A DNA stretch of 64,000 bases, taken from contig NZ_JAMXIC010000013.1 in NCBI RefSeq assembly GCF_027587375.1, positions 62,001-126,000 on the forward strand, read 5' to 3'. This document shows, piece after piece, positions 34,296-43,073 of the stretch. The translations under genes and the position numbers were made by a program. Every line of letters begins with the position of its first letter. The stretch's first letter is position 1. Source of the stretch: Arthrobacter sp. B2a2-09. GTDB lineage: Bacteria; Actinomycetota; Actinomycetes; Actinomycetales; Micrococcaceae. Under the pieces are notes generated by a model that was not told the DNA's origin, did not search any database, and saw only the letters and a program-made list of their open reading frames with translations.

Positions 34296-35071
34296 CCATG
34301 GCGGGGACGGTGCACCGGCAGCTTCCGTTCACGGTGAGGTTTGAGTGGGGGCTCGACGGCGCACGTTCCATTGCGTCCGGAGCGGACCTCGCCGTCGTGG
34401 TCGACGTCCTCTCCTTCACCACTTGCGTCAGTGTCGCCGTCGACCGCGGTGCCGTGGTGTTCCCGTACCCGTGGAAGGACGCGGGGGCCGAGGATTTCGC
34501 CGCCCATCATGATGCCCAACTGGCCGGTCCGCGAGGTGGAGGCGGGCTGAGCCTCTCGCCGTCGAGCTTGCGGGACGCGCGGACACTGGACCGCGTGGTA
34601 CTGCCTTCGCCCAATGGCTCTTCCATCGCCCACGAGCTCGCGCGGGAAATCCCACGCATCGCGGCCGTGTCACTGCGTAACGCAGCCGCCACCGCGGATT
34701 GGGTGGCAGCCGAACTCTCCCCGGATGCAGTGGTGGCTGTGATCGCGTCCGGCGAGCTATGGCCCGGCGGTTCACTCCGGCCAGCCGTGGAGGATCAGAT
34801 CGGGGCCGGCGCCTTCATTGCCGGGCTCGCTGCCGCGGGCCGGGGCGGCTTCACGCCGGAAGACGGCAGGGAAGGCTTCGCACCCGAGGCGGAAGCAGCG
34901 ATGGCCGTCTTCAACGCCGCCGAACCCCGGCTCCGTGTAGCCCTGCGAGGCTGCTCAAGCGGCCGGGAGTTGATCGGCGCAGGGTACGCCGACGACGTCG
35001 AGATCGCCGCCGAACTTGACGCCGGGACCGCTGTGGCCTTGTTGAGGGACGGCGCGTTCCAGCGGCCCTAA
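34292..35071 (+). CDS. ComB-like 2-phosphosulfolactate phosphatase family protein
   Basis: 259 residues from the ATG at 34292, inside the stop of the previous gene. Family features are ADLAVVVDVLSFTTCVSVAVDRGAVVFPY, LPSPNGSSIA, SLRNAAATADWVA and the C-terminal RGCSSGRELIGAGYADDVEIAAELD. ComB dephosphorylates 2-phosphosulfolactate in coenzyme M synthesis, which is not expected in this organism. The true substrate is probably another phosphorylated acid. The overlap with an HD hydrolase suggests a shared pathway. Confidence 0.85.
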   Translation: MTMAGTVHRQLPFTVRFEWGLDGARSIASGADLAVVVDVLSFTTCVSVAVDRGAVVFPYPWKDAGAEDFAAHHDAQLAGPRGGGGLSLSPSSLRDARTLDRVVLPSPNGSSIAHELAREIPRIAAVSLRNAAATADWVAAELSPDAVVAVIASGELWPGGSLRPAVEDQIGAGAFIAGLAAAGRGGFTPEDGREGFAPEAEAAMAVFNAAEPRLRVALRGCSSGRELIGAGYADDVEIAAELDAGTAVALLRDGAFQRP

Positions 35072-35120
35072 GTGCGCTTCAGCGCGGTTTTCATAGGGGC
35101 TTGCGCTTCCACTACTTAGC

Positions 35121-35144
35121 GCTACTATGTACTAGTAGCTAGTA
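35121..35144 (+). promoter_or_regulatory. PadR-operon promoter and operator
   Basis: A TACTAT -10-like box (35123-35128) runs into an inverted repeat, TACTAG-tag-CTAGTA (35130-35144), about 28 bases before the PadR start. PadR proteins often bind such sites at their own promoters. An AAGGAGGTG ribosome site follows at 35159. Confidence 0.5.
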
Positions 35145-35171
35145 TCACTGAGTAGTTGAAGGAGGTGTGCG

Positions 35172-35501
35172 ATGGGCAGGCAGATGACGGAGATGCTCAA
35201 AGGGACCCTGGAGGGCATCGTCCTTGCCCTCCTGACCGGGAAGCCCGCGTACGGGTACGAAATCACGACGCTGCTCCGGGGGCAGGGCTTCACGGAAATC
35301 GCTGAGGGCACCGTGTATGCGCTGCTCGTCAGGATCGAGCAGAAAGGCCTTGTGGATGTCGAGAAGCGGCCCTCCGAGAAGGGCCCGCCGCGCAAGGTGT
35401 ATTCGCTCAACAAGCAGGGCGAGAAGGAACTGGACGAATTCTGGAATACATGGAGTTTCCTGTCCGAGCGACTGGAACATCTCCGAAAGGAAGGAAAGTG
35501 A
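35172..35501 (+). CDS. PadR-family transcriptional regulator
   Basis: 109 residues. The winged-helix pattern EMLKGTLEGIVLALLTGKPAYGYEI, then FTEIAEGTVYALLVRIEQKGLV and RKVYSLNKQGEKELDEFW is typical of PadR. It is first in an operon with a DUF1048 protein and a drug-type ABC exporter, the usual layout in which PadR represses the exporter until a toxic ligand binds. The ligand is unknown. Confidence 0.93.
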   Translation: MGRQMTEMLKGTLEGIVLALLTGKPAYGYEITTLLRGQGFTEIAEGTVYALLVRIEQKGLVDVEKRPSEKGPPRKVYSLNKQGEKELDEFWNTWSFLSERLEHLRKEGK

Positions 35502-35503
35502 AC

Positions 35504-35884
35504 ATGGCCGCAGGATGGATCGAGCAGCTCACGGGATCGCTCGAACAGAAGAAGCAATACCGGCAAAACAAGACACGCGTAGAGCAGCTTCCCGCGGACT
35601 ATCGCGCGGCAGCGACCGCGCTGGAGCGGTACCTGATGTACTTCGGGGCCATCACCAAGGGCGACGTGCTGCTGCGGATGCTCGGCGATCTCACCGATCT
35701 CTTCGAACAGAGCGCCGCGGACGGAACTCCGATCCGCGAAATCGTCGGTGAGGACCCGGTGGAGTTCGCCGAAACCTTCATGCGCAACTACACGGGCGGT
35801 CAGTGGATCAACAAGGAGCGTGAACGCCTGATCAAGGCAATCGACGCCGCTGCCGGAAACGATGGGAAGGAGAGGGAATCATGA
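35504..35884 (+). CDS. DUF1048 family protein
   Basis: 126 residues from the ATG at 35504, preceded by AAGGAAAG. The pattern MAAGWIEQLTGSLEQKKQYRQNKTRVEQLP, GDVLLRMLGDLTDLFEQSAADG and WINKERERLIKAID fits DUF1048, a small helical family commonly found beside PadR regulators. It probably assists the regulator or exporter, but no mechanism is known. It overlaps the ATPase gene by four bases. Confidence 0.85.
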   Translation: MAAGWIEQLTGSLEQKKQYRQNKTRVEQLPADYRAAATALERYLMYFGAITKGDVLLRMLGDLTDLFEQSAADGTPIREIVGEDPVEFAETFMRNYTGGQWINKERERLIKAIDAAAGNDGKERES

Positions 35885-36681
35885 CCAATGCATCCACCAC
35901 CCGCGAACCCGCAATCCGTGTGCAGGGCATGGAAAAGTCCTACAAGGAGCTGCACGTGCTGCGCGGTGTGGACTTCGACGTGGCACCGGGCACCATCTTC
36001 GCCCTTCTCGGCTCCAACGGAGCAGGAAAGACCACGGTGGTGAAGATCCTGTCCACGCTGCTAAGCCCAGACGCCGGCACGGCCACCGTCAATGGATTCG
36101 ACGTCGTGGCCCACCCGCTGCGGGTTCGGGAATCGATCAGCCTCACCGGACAATTCGCAGCAGTCGATGAGATCCTCTCCGGTCGGGAGAACCTGGTACT
36201 GGTTGCCAGGTTGCGGCATCTGAAGGACCCCGGCCAGGTGGCGGATGATCTTCTCGCACGCTTCAACCTCTCCGATGCGGCATCTCGAAAGGTGTCCACG
36301 TATTCAGGAGGCATGCGCCGTCGCCTTGACATCGCCATGAGCCTGATCGGGAAGCCCGAGGTGATTTTCCTCGACGAGCCGACCACCGGACTCGACCCCG
36401 AGGCACGCATCGAAGTGTGGCAGGTAATCCAGGAGCTCGCCAATCAGGGCACCACCGTCCTGCTCACCACGCAGTATCTCGACGAGGCTGAACAACTCGC
36501 GGATCGGATCGCCATCCTTCACGAGGGGCACATCATCGCAAACGGCACTCTCGCCGAACTCAAGCAACTACTTCCGCCAGCGAAGGTCGAGTACATCGAA
36601 AAGCAGCCCACCCTGGAGGATATCTTCCTCGCACTTGTGGGGAACGAGGGCAAGGTCGCGTCAAGTAAGGACCAGTCATGA
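35881..36681 (+). CDS. Drug-efflux-type ABC transporter ATP-binding protein (DrrA-like)
   Basis: 266 residues. Walker A is GSNGAGKTT, signature YSGGMRRRLDIAMSL, Walker B VIFLDEPTTGLDPEAR, and the C-terminal extension typical of DrrA is present (PPAKVEYIEKQPTLEDIFLALVG). It energises the membrane partner encoded next, with which it overlaps by four bases. The pair probably exports a toxic compound or lipid-like molecule under PadR control. Confidence 0.93.
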   Translation: MTNASTTREPAIRVQGMEKSYKELHVLRGVDFDVAPGTIFALLGSNGAGKTTVVKILSTLLSPDAGTATVNGFDVVAHPLRVRESISLTGQFAAVDEILSGRENLVLVARLRHLKDPGQVADDLLARFNLSDAASRKVSTYSGGMRRRLDIAMSLIGKPEVIFLDEPTTGLDPEARIEVWQVIQELANQGTTVLLTTQYLDEAEQLADRIAILHEGHIIANGTLAELKQLLPPAKVEYIEKQPTLEDIFLALVGNEGKVASSKDQS

Positions 36682-37439
36682 GCACACACTTCTTCGGAGA
36701 CACGGCCGTCTTGCTGGGCCGCTCCATGCGCCACATCTTTCGCAGCGTGGACACCATTATCACCACCGCGATCACGCCGATCGCCCTCATGCTGCTGTTC
36801 GTCTACGTGTTCGGCGGCGCCATCAAGACAGGCACCGAGAACTACGTCAACTACCTGCTGCCTGGAATCATGCTGATCGCGATCGCGTCGGGCATCGCGT
36901 ACACCGCCGTCCGTCTGTTCACCGACATGAAGAGCGGCATTTTCGAGCGGTTCCACTCCATGCCGATCGCACGATCATCCGTGCTGTGGGCACATGTGCT
37001 GACTTCCCTGGTGGCCAACGGGCTCTCGCTCGTGATCATCGTGCTGGTGGCCCTCCTCATGGGATTCCGCACGTCGGCAAACCTGCTGGCATGGCTCGCC
37101 ATCGTTGGAATCCTGGCGCTGTTCACCCTCGCACTCACCTGGCTCGCAATCATCGCGGGCCTGACAGCGAAGTCCGTGGACGGCGCCGGCGGATTCTCCT
37201 ACCCGCTCATTTTCCTGCCGTTCATCAGTTCGGCTTTCGTCCCCACTGCCACCATGCCCGGTCCCGTGCGCGCCTTCGCCGAGAACCAGCCGGTCACTTC
37301 GATCGTCAACACGATCCAGGATCTGTTTGAACAACGGCCGATCGGCAGCGACATATGGGTCGCACTCGCATGGTGCCTTGGCATCCTCGTTCTCGCGTAC
37401 TTCTTCGCCACGGCTGCCTACCGGCGCAAGATCAGCTAA
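36678..37439 (+). CDS. ABC-2 type transporter permease (DrrB-like)
   Basis: 253 residues with about six membrane segments. The ABC-2 pattern FGDTAVLLGRSMRHIFRSVDTII, VNYLLPGIMLIAIASGIAYTAVRL, MKSGIFERFHSMPIARS and the C-terminal FAENQPVTSIVNTIQDL is typical of DrrB partners. Together with the ATPase it forms an exporter. It is the last gene of the PadR operon; the sialidase gene starts about 40 bases later. Confidence 0.93.
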   Translation: MSTHFFGDTAVLLGRSMRHIFRSVDTIITTAITPIALMLLFVYVFGGAIKTGTENYVNYLLPGIMLIAIASGIAYTAVRLFTDMKSGIFERFHSMPIARSSVLWAHVLTSLVANGLSLVIIVLVALLMGFRTSANLLAWLAIVGILALFTLALTWLAIIAGLTAKSVDGAGGFSYPLIFLPFISSAFVPTATMPGPVRAFAENQPVTSIVNTIQDLFEQRPIGSDIWVALAWCLGILVLAYFFATAAYRRKIS

Positions 37440-37479
37440 CCACCCGCAGGGACGCGGCGGCATCTCGTACCATGGAGGT

Positions 37480-39201
37480 GTGACCTCCTACCTCCAGCGC
37501 AATGGTGCCGCACTCCCCCAAGCCCGTCCCGACGTCGAGCACGTCCTGGCGGTGCGCGGCATGGGCGGCTACCGGCAGTACCGCATCCCTGCGCTGGCCG
37601 TCTCCACGGCGGGGACTGTGCTCGCCGCCTATGACGGCCGGCCGAACCTGGACGACCTGCCCAATCCGATCGACGTGTTGCTCCGGCGCAGCAAGGACAA
37701 TGGCCGCAGCTGGGAGGAACAGATGGTGGTCCGCAGCGGTTCGGGGCTCAACGGCTACGGCGATCCCAGCCTCCTGGTGGACGCCGTGACCGCCCGGATT
37801 TTCATGTTCCACGCAGCAGGGACGCATGCCGGTTTCTTCGAGGCGGTAGGGGGGCTGGAACCGGATGACGACGTGCAGCACTGCGACGTCAGCTTTTCCG
37901 ACGACGACGGCGTCACGTGGCAGCATCGGCGGCTCACCGATCAGCTCAAGCTGGGCCGCGGTACCCGCGCTGGCGACCGCGGCATCACGGGGATCTTCGC
38001 CGCGGCCGGGCAGGGAATCCAGATGCACACCGGTCCGTTCGCCGGGCGCCTGGTGCAGCAATTCGTGGTCCTCGTGGACGGAGAAATCATGGCGGCTTCC
38101 GCGTACAGCGACGACAGCGGCGAGAACTGGACGCTAGGTTCGCTCATCGGAAAGAGTGCGGACGGCGTCGGCCCCAACGAGAACAAGGTTGCGTGCCTCG
38201 ACGACGGCCGCCTCCTCCTGCACTCGCGGGCCACGCCCCGGCGCCTGGCAGCGGTCTCCCATGACGGCGGCGAGACGTGGAGCCGGCTGGAACCGGTGGA
38301 AGAGCTCCCCGACCCGAGCGACAACGGCTCCCTTGTCCGCTTCGACGGCCTGCCGGGCGTGACACCCCTGGCCACCCCGGCCACGAATAGCTGGCTGCTC
38401 GCGAGCAACAACCAGGACACCTCCCTGCGACGCAACACAGTCCTCAGCCTGTCCACGGACAACGGGGCCAGCTGGCCCGCCAAGCTGGTCCTGTGCGAGG
38501 GCAGCTCGGCCTACTCGACGGCGGCGCGGCTTCCGGATGGCAACATCGGCGTTTTGTACGAGCGGCAGGGATACCGCGAGATCGTCTTCGTTTCCGTGCC
38601 GGTGGAGCAGCTGACGGAGCATCTCTTGGGCCCGGCCGGTGCGGCCGGTGCAGCGCCCGAAACCCAGTCCCGGCGCCAGATCCAGCCCCACGGCCTCGAG
38701 TTTCACATGGAACTGCGCTCCATCACGCCCGGCCGACCCGCTGTGTGGCAGAACGCCGGCGAATTCCATGTCATCTCCCCGGACAACGACGGCGGTTGGG
38801 ACGTGCAGACCTGGAAGGAAGTGGGCCAAGGCTACTCGGCGGAGCAGGCGCAAATCCTCGGAACCCGCGAAGCCCAGGACCTCAACTACGGACCCATCAT
38901 TCCGGGCTACAAAGCCGGGGACATCCTCGCCTTCACCGGACGCGCCCGCAACTTGGGCACCCAGCCGGCCGCCGGCGTCGTACTCATGGGACCGCACGCC
39001 AATCCGGCGGACTTCCCGCCCGCCGATCTGGCACCGGGCGCTGAAGCCCTGTACTTCACGCCGGTGTACACCGTCACCGAGGAGGATCTGGCGCGGGGCT
39101 CGCTTGAGCTGACCTTTGCGGTGGCGTACGACGGCGGCGCGCGGGTCGTGGAGCGCAGCTTCAGTTTCGATCTGTGCACGGGAGCCGTGGCGGCTAGCTA
39201 G
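37480..39201 (+). CDS. Sialidase (neuraminidase, GH33-like)
   Basis: About 573 residues. The sialidase arginine motif is YRIPAL near residue 30, and five Asp-boxes follow: SKDNGRSW, SDDDGVTW, SDDSGENW, SHDGGETW and STDNGASW, one per propeller blade. The C-terminal 130 residues resemble an Ig-like CARDB/NEW3 domain (AGDILAFTGRARNLGTQPAAGVVL). There is no signal peptide, unlike most bacterial sialidases, so the substrate may be intracellular or related to a sugar other than sialic acid. The start is uncertain: GTG at 37480 has GGAGG too close. No sialate-breakdown genes are nearby. Confidence 0.85.
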   Translation: MTSYLQRNGAALPQARPDVEHVLAVRGMGGYRQYRIPALAVSTAGTVLAAYDGRPNLDDLPNPIDVLLRRSKDNGRSWEEQMVVRSGSGLNGYGDPSLLVDAVTARIFMFHAAGTHAGFFEAVGGLEPDDDVQHCDVSFSDDDGVTWQHRRLTDQLKLGRGTRAGDRGITGIFAAAGQGIQMHTGPFAGRLVQQFVVLVDGEIMAASAYSDDSGENWTLGSLIGKSADGVGPNENKVACLDDGRLLLHSRATPRRLAAVSHDGGETWSRLEPVEELPDPSDNGSLVRFDGLPGVTPLATPATNSWLLASNNQDTSLRRNTVLSLSTDNGASWPAKLVLCEGSSAYSTAARLPDGNIGVLYERQGYREIVFVSVPVEQLTEHLLGPAGAAGAAPETQSRRQIQPHGLEFHMELRSITPGRPAVWQNAGEFHVISPDNDGGWDVQTWKEVGQGYSAEQAQILGTREAQDLNYGPIIPGYKAGDILAFTGRARNLGTQPAAGVVLMGPHANPADFPPADLAPGAEALYFTPVYTVTEEDLARGSLELTFAVAYDGGARVVERSFSFDLCTGAVAAS

Positions 39202-39221
39202 CGCGGTGTTTGAGGATCCGG

Positions 39222-40958
39222 TCAGAAAATCTGGCGGATGTTGGTCTTCGCGAGGTCGATGAGCTGGTCGCCGCGGCCGGAGAGGACCGTCCGGATCGCG
39301 TAAAGGGTGAAGCCCTTGACCTGTTCGGCGCTGATTGCCGGCGGAATGGACAGTTCCTGCCGGGCCGTGCGGACGTCGACCAGGGCCGGGCCGTCGTGCG
39401 CGAAGGCTTCAGCCAGTCCCGCCTTCAGCCCGGAGGAGTCGTCCACCCGGATTCCTCGGATGCCCAGCGATTCTGCCAGTTTGGCGAAGTCCGGATTCTC
39501 GAGCTCCGTGCCGTAATTGACGAATCCTGCGGCCTTCATTTCGAGCTCCACGAAGTTCAGCGAGGAGTTGTTGAACACCACCACTTTGACGGGGAGCTTG
39601 TTTTGCACCAAGGTGATGAGCTCGCCGAGCAGCATGGTCAGACCGCCGTCGCCGGCCAGGGCTACCACCTGGCGCCCAGGGTACGCGGCGGCCGCACCGA
39701 TGCCATGCGACAGGGCATTGGCCATGGTTCCGTGGTTGAACGAGCCGAGCAGTCGGCGTCGGCCGTTCATGCTCAGGTACCGGGCCGCCCAAACGGTGGG
39801 GGACCCGACGTCGCACGTGAAAACCGCATCCGGGGCCGCCAACTCATCCACCAGCCTGCCCACGAACTGCGGATGGATGGGCTGGCCGTCCTTGGCCGGA
39901 GAGGCGAGGTCATCGAGCTTGGCGCGCGACTTGGCGTAGTGCTTGAGCGAGGTTTGGAGGTGTGTGCGTTTCGTCTTGTGCTCGATCAAGGGCAGGAGCG
40001 AGGCCGCAGTGTCCTTGACTGTGCCCACAAGGCCAAGATCGATCCGGGAGCGCCTGCCGAGCTGCTCGCCCCTGATGTCCACTTGGATGATCCTGGCGTT
40101 CTCCGGGTAGAACTGCTGGTACGGAAAGTCGGTGCCCAGCATGAGCAAGGCCTCGCAGCTCTCCATCGCGCGATAGCCGGAACTGAACCCCAAAAGGCCG
40201 GTCATGCCGACGTCGAACGGGTTGTCGTATTCGATGTGCTCCTTGCCGCGCATTGCGTGGACAATCGGCGCCCCCAGTGCGTCCGCCAGGGCCATGACCT
40301 CGGCGTGCGCACCCGCGGTGCCGGCACCGGCCAGGATGGTGACTTTGCCGGCCGCGTTGAGAATGTCCGCTGCCTCGGCGAGCTCCCGTGGGTTGGGCCG
40401 GATCTCCGGCCGGGCGGCCCGGATCACGGCGGTCCGGTCGCTCTGCGCCTCCGCGAGGGCGACGTCGCCGGGAATCACGACGACGGCGACGCCTCGCTTC
40501 TCGACGGCGGTTCGCATTGCGATTTCCAAGACCCTGGGCATCTGGGAAGGATGGGCGACGTGCTCGACGTAAACGCTGCATTCCCGGAACAACTCCTGGG
40601 GGTGCGTCTCCTGGAAGTACTGGCTGCCGATCTCTTCGCTGGGAATGTGGGCGGCGATGGCCAGCACGGGAACCCTGGACTTGTTGGCATCGTAGAGGCC
40701 GTTGATCAGGTGCAGGTTGCCCGGGCCACAGGATCCGGCACACACCGCGAGTTCATCTGTGAGGCCTGCCTCGGCTGCGGCCGCCAATGCCGCGGCTTCC
40801 TCGTGCCGGACATGCACCCAACGGATGCTCTCTTCCTCCCTCAGCGCGTCGGTGAATCCGTTGAGCGAATCTCCGGGGATCCCGTAGACCCGCTGGACGT
40901 TGTTGGCTTTGAGGGTGGCGACGATGTTCTTGGCAACGGTGTTCCTGGCGGCGGACAT
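39222..40958 (-). CDS. poxB: Pyruvate dehydrogenase (quinone)/pyruvate oxidase
   Basis: 578 residues, ThDP-dependent. Features are YGIPGDSLNGFTDAL, the catalytic glutamate in VRHEEAAALAAAAEA, GSCGPGNLHLINGLYDA, AAHIPSEEIGSQYFQETHP typical of PoxB, and the ThDP/Mg motif GDGGLTMLLGELITLVQ with NNSSLNF. PoxB oxidises pyruvate to acetate and CO2 and passes electrons to the quinone pool at the membrane. AAAGGA precedes the ATG. It is convergent with the sialidase, 20 bases apart. Confidence 0.93.
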   Translation of the reverse strand: MSAARNTVAKNIVATLKANNVQRVYGIPGDSLNGFTDALREEESIRWVHVRHEEAAALAAAAEAGLTDELAVCAGSCGPGNLHLINGLYDANKSRVPVLAIAAHIPSEEIGSQYFQETHPQELFRECSVYVEHVAHPSQMPRVLEIAMRTAVEKRGVAVVVIPGDVALAEAQSDRTAVIRAARPEIRPNPRELAEAADILNAAGKVTILAGAGTAGAHAEVMALADALGAPIVHAMRGKEHIEYDNPFDVGMTGLLGFSSGYRAMESCEALLMLGTDFPYQQFYPENARIIQVDIRGEQLGRRSRIDLGLVGTVKDTAASLLPLIEHKTKRTHLQTSLKHYAKSRAKLDDLASPAKDGQPIHPQFVGRLVDELAAPDAVFTCDVGSPTVWAARYLSMNGRRRLLGSFNHGTMANALSHGIGAAAAYPGRQVVALAGDGGLTMLLGELITLVQNKLPVKVVVFNNSSLNFVELEMKAAGFVNYGTELENPDFAKLAESLGIRGIRVDDSSGLKAGLAEAFAHDGPALVDVRTARQELSIPPAISAEQVKGFTLYAIRTVLSGRGDQLIDLAKTNIRQIF

Positions 40959-41039
40959 GGACTGGTCCTTTCGAGGGGAGGCAGTGCAGACACGGCCTAC
41001 GCTACTCCGGAACAGTCCATGGCGCCTTTTGCGGGGAGG

Positions 41040-41441
41040 CTAGCGGTACGTGCTGACGAACGGGCGGTTGCTAGGCACGATCTGCTTGCCCAGCGGCATG
41101 AGCGATACCGGAATGAGCTTCAGGTTGGCGATGGCCAGCGGGATCCCGATGATGGTGATGGCCATGGCGAAGGCCGTGACCACGTGCCCGATCGCGATCC
41201 ATATGCCCGCAACCAGCAACCAGATGACATTGCCGATAAGCGGGAAGACTCCCCCGCCTCCGGGCTTGTCCACCACCATGCGACCAAACGGCCACAACGT
41301 GTACGAGGCAATCCGGAACGACGCGATGCCCCACGGGATGGTGACGATCAACAAGCAGCAGACAATTCCGGCCATGAAATAGCCCAAGGCCAGAACGAAG
41401 CCACCGAAGACGAGCCAGATGATGTTGAGCAGCGTTTTCAT
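41040..41441 (-). CDS. YccF-domain inner membrane protein
   Basis: 133 residues, built from two YccF repeats. The first is LNIIWLVFGGFVLALGYFMAG/IPWGIASFRIASYTLWPFGR, and the second is IGNVIWLLVAGIWIAIGHVVT/GIPLAIANLKLIPVSLMPLGK. Each repeat has paired hydrophobic segments. Function is unknown across the family. It is in the same direction as poxB but separated by 81 bases. Confidence 0.9.
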   Translation of the reverse strand: MKTLLNIIWLVFGGFVLALGYFMAGIVCCLLIVTIPWGIASFRIASYTLWPFGRMVVDKPGGGGVFPLIGNVIWLLVAGIWIAIGHVVTAFAMAITIIGIPLAIANLKLIPVSLMPLGKQIVPSNRPFVSTYR

Positions 41442-41513
41442 AGTTTCAATTCTGCCTCGTAGGCCGTTGTTGAGGCCTAGGGGTTCCCCCTGAAATCCCC
41501 CTGATCTTCCGAT

Positions 41514-41590
41514 CCTCGCTCACATATATGGCCTTTCCGGCGGACCCTCGCTCACATATATGGCCCTTACGGCGGACGCTCGCGCACATA
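41514..41590. repeat. Three-unit intergenic array, 32-bp period, ATATATG variant
   Basis: CCTCGCTCACATATATGGCC begins at 41514 and again at 41546, exactly 32 bases apart. A third degenerate unit (GCTCGCGCACATATG) keeps the register, with its equivalent T at 41580. Read on the other strand the unit contains GTGAGCGAG, the core of the arrays at 10001 and 43212, but joined to a different AT-rich flank. It lies between the YccF and lipoprotein genes. Confidence 0.85.
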
Positions 41591-41637
41591 TGAACGCCCG
41601 AGCCGGCCAGCGCCTGCTGGTTTCCCTTGGGAAAGGA

Positions 41638-42114
41638 CTACTTGCAGTTGGCGCTCAGCCAAGCGGTAACGGGAGCCATCGCCTTTTCGAACTTGCCGCT
41701 CGAGTAAACGGTTTGGTCTTTCAAACCTGCGATCGCAGTGTCCTTGAGGTTGGCGAAATCAGCTTTGAGACCATCCGGGACGCGATCGGCCGTGGCGGTG
41801 AGTTCGGTCTTGTATTGCTCCAGCTCGGCGGTCTTTCCCTGTGCCGCAGACATTGGCAGCAACGACGCTCCCGTGGCTTCTTGAGAGATGGTGGAGCACA
41901 TTTCGGCAGCCGATGCGAAGCCCCCGAACGGCCCCGATGATGGAGTTGGGCTTGCACTTGCGGATGCGGAGCCGCCCGCAGAAGAGGACGACGGCGTGCC
42001 CGCCGCGGCGGAGCCCCCTCCCTGAGTGGAGCAGCCGGACAGCGCCAGTGCCGCGAAGAGGGCGACTGTCAGGTATCGGATAGGGCCGTTAAGTGGTTTG
42101 GAAAGGATTTTCAA
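41638..42114 (-). CDS. Putative lipoprotein of unknown function
   Basis: About 158 residues. A hydrophobic signal with lipobox (VALFAALALSGC) is followed by a Ser/Gly/Ala-rich linker and a small domain with two cysteines (EMCSTISQEA and the C-terminal LSANCK). The start is unclear: the TTG at 42114 gives a normal signal-peptide length but a weak ribosome site, while the ATG at 42222 adds 36 implausible residues. No family recognised. It is probably anchored on the outer face of the membrane. Confidence 0.7.
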   Translation of the reverse strand: MKILSKPLNGPIRYLTVALFAALALSGCSTQGGGSAAAGTPSSSSAGGSASASASPTPSSGPFGGFASAAEMCSTISQEATGASLLPMSAAQGKTAELEQYKTELTATADRVPDGLKADFANLKDTAIAGLKDQTVYSSGKFEKAMAPVTAWLSANCK

Positions 42115-42252
42115 AAGGTCGCATTCTGCTTGATCGTCCGTCTCCGGAACCGTTCGGCCTCCAGAGCAATGGCATTCTGTCCCCGCCGTGGAGTGTAGCC
42201 CGAATGGGCACGGACCTTCCAAGTTGACTTCGGGCGCCTTTGGACCGCCTCC

Positions 42253-42714
42253 CTATTCCCGCACAAGAAAGGTGTCCAGTTTGGTGAACGAGGAGCCCCA
42301 TCCTTCTCGTGTCATTTCCACCCACTCGTCGGAGTCGAAGGGGCCTTGGGCGAGATGAAGCCGCGTGCGGCCGCCATCCAGTACCTCGAATTCAAGGCGC
42401 ATTTCCAGCAAAAGTGTGATCCCGGCGTCGGGCGCTGCTTTCTGGGTGGCGACCAGCAGGGATGGCGGGTCGTACGCGGTGATGACGGCGTCTATGGGAG
42501 ATTCCTTGGCGACGCCGCTCTCGTCCCAGGTCATGACGAGCTGCCAGACTCCGCCCACCCGGGGGTCGACGGCTATCCGGTCGCGCGGTGAATTCACGCC
42601 GACCGGCCCGAACCATGCGGCGAGCTGCTCGGGGTCCACGAAGGCTTGGAAGACGAGCTCGCGTGGGGCATCGAATTCGCGGGTCATGGTGAGGATGTGC
42701 TGTTCCGTATTCAT
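42253..42714 (-). CDS. AHSA1-type SRPBCC protein
   Basis: 153 residues from the ATG at 42714, which shares four bases with the ArsR stop. It shows MTREFDAPRELVFQAFVDPEQLAAWFGP, GGVWQLVMTWDE and TLLLEMRLEFEVLDGGRTRLHL, and ends EGWGSSFTKLDTFL. This is the common partner of small ArsR regulators; ligand or activity is unknown. Confidence 0.9.
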   Translation of the reverse strand: MNTEQHILTMTREFDAPRELVFQAFVDPEQLAAWFGPVGVNSPRDRIAVDPRVGGVWQLVMTWDESGVAKESPIDAVITAYDPPSLLVATQKAAPDAGITLLLEMRLEFEVLDGGRTRLHLAQGPFDSDEWVEMTREGWGSSFTKLDTFLVRE

Positions 42715-43061
42715 TGCTTGACTCCTGGATTCTTTGAATCGTGCTGAATCTTGCGTAAGTGGGCGTCGAGGCGGATAAAGCCGGCGTCCCAGAAGCGCCT
42801 GTATCTGTCCATCCATTCGGTGGCTTCGCGCAGTGGTTCCGCTTCCAATTTGGAAGACCTCCATTGCGCATTCCGGCTCCGGCTGATCAGCCCTGCGTTT
42901 TCCAGGACCTTGAGATGCCGCGAGACGGCGGGAAGGCTGATGTCGAACGGTTCGGCAAGCTCGTTCACGGTGGCCTCACCCTCCGAAAGCCGAGCCAGAA
43001 TGGCCCTTCGGGTGGGGTCGGCAAGTGCCGAGAAGATGAGACTGAGGCGGTCTGTGGACAT
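42711..43061 (-). CDS. ArsR-family transcriptional regulator
   Basis: 116 residues. The winged helix is ALADPTRRAILARLSEGEATVNELAEPF and DISLPAVSRHLKVLENAGLISR. No metal-binding cysteines are present. It is translationally coupled to the AHSA1 protein downstream. The 16-bp direct repeats just upstream are its probable operators. Confidence 0.92.
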   Translation of the reverse strand: MSTDRLSLIFSALADPTRRAILARLSEGEATVNELAEPFDISLPAVSRHLKVLENAGLISRSRNAQWRSSKLEAEPLREATEWMDRYRRFWDAGFIRLDAHLRKIQHDSKNPGVKQ

Positions 43062-43073
43062 CGGCGGTGCCTT

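Noticed and set aside
39210..41462. Plus-strand open frame of 750 codons
   Set aside because: It is antisense to poxB and the YccF gene, and its translation has no recognisable motif.
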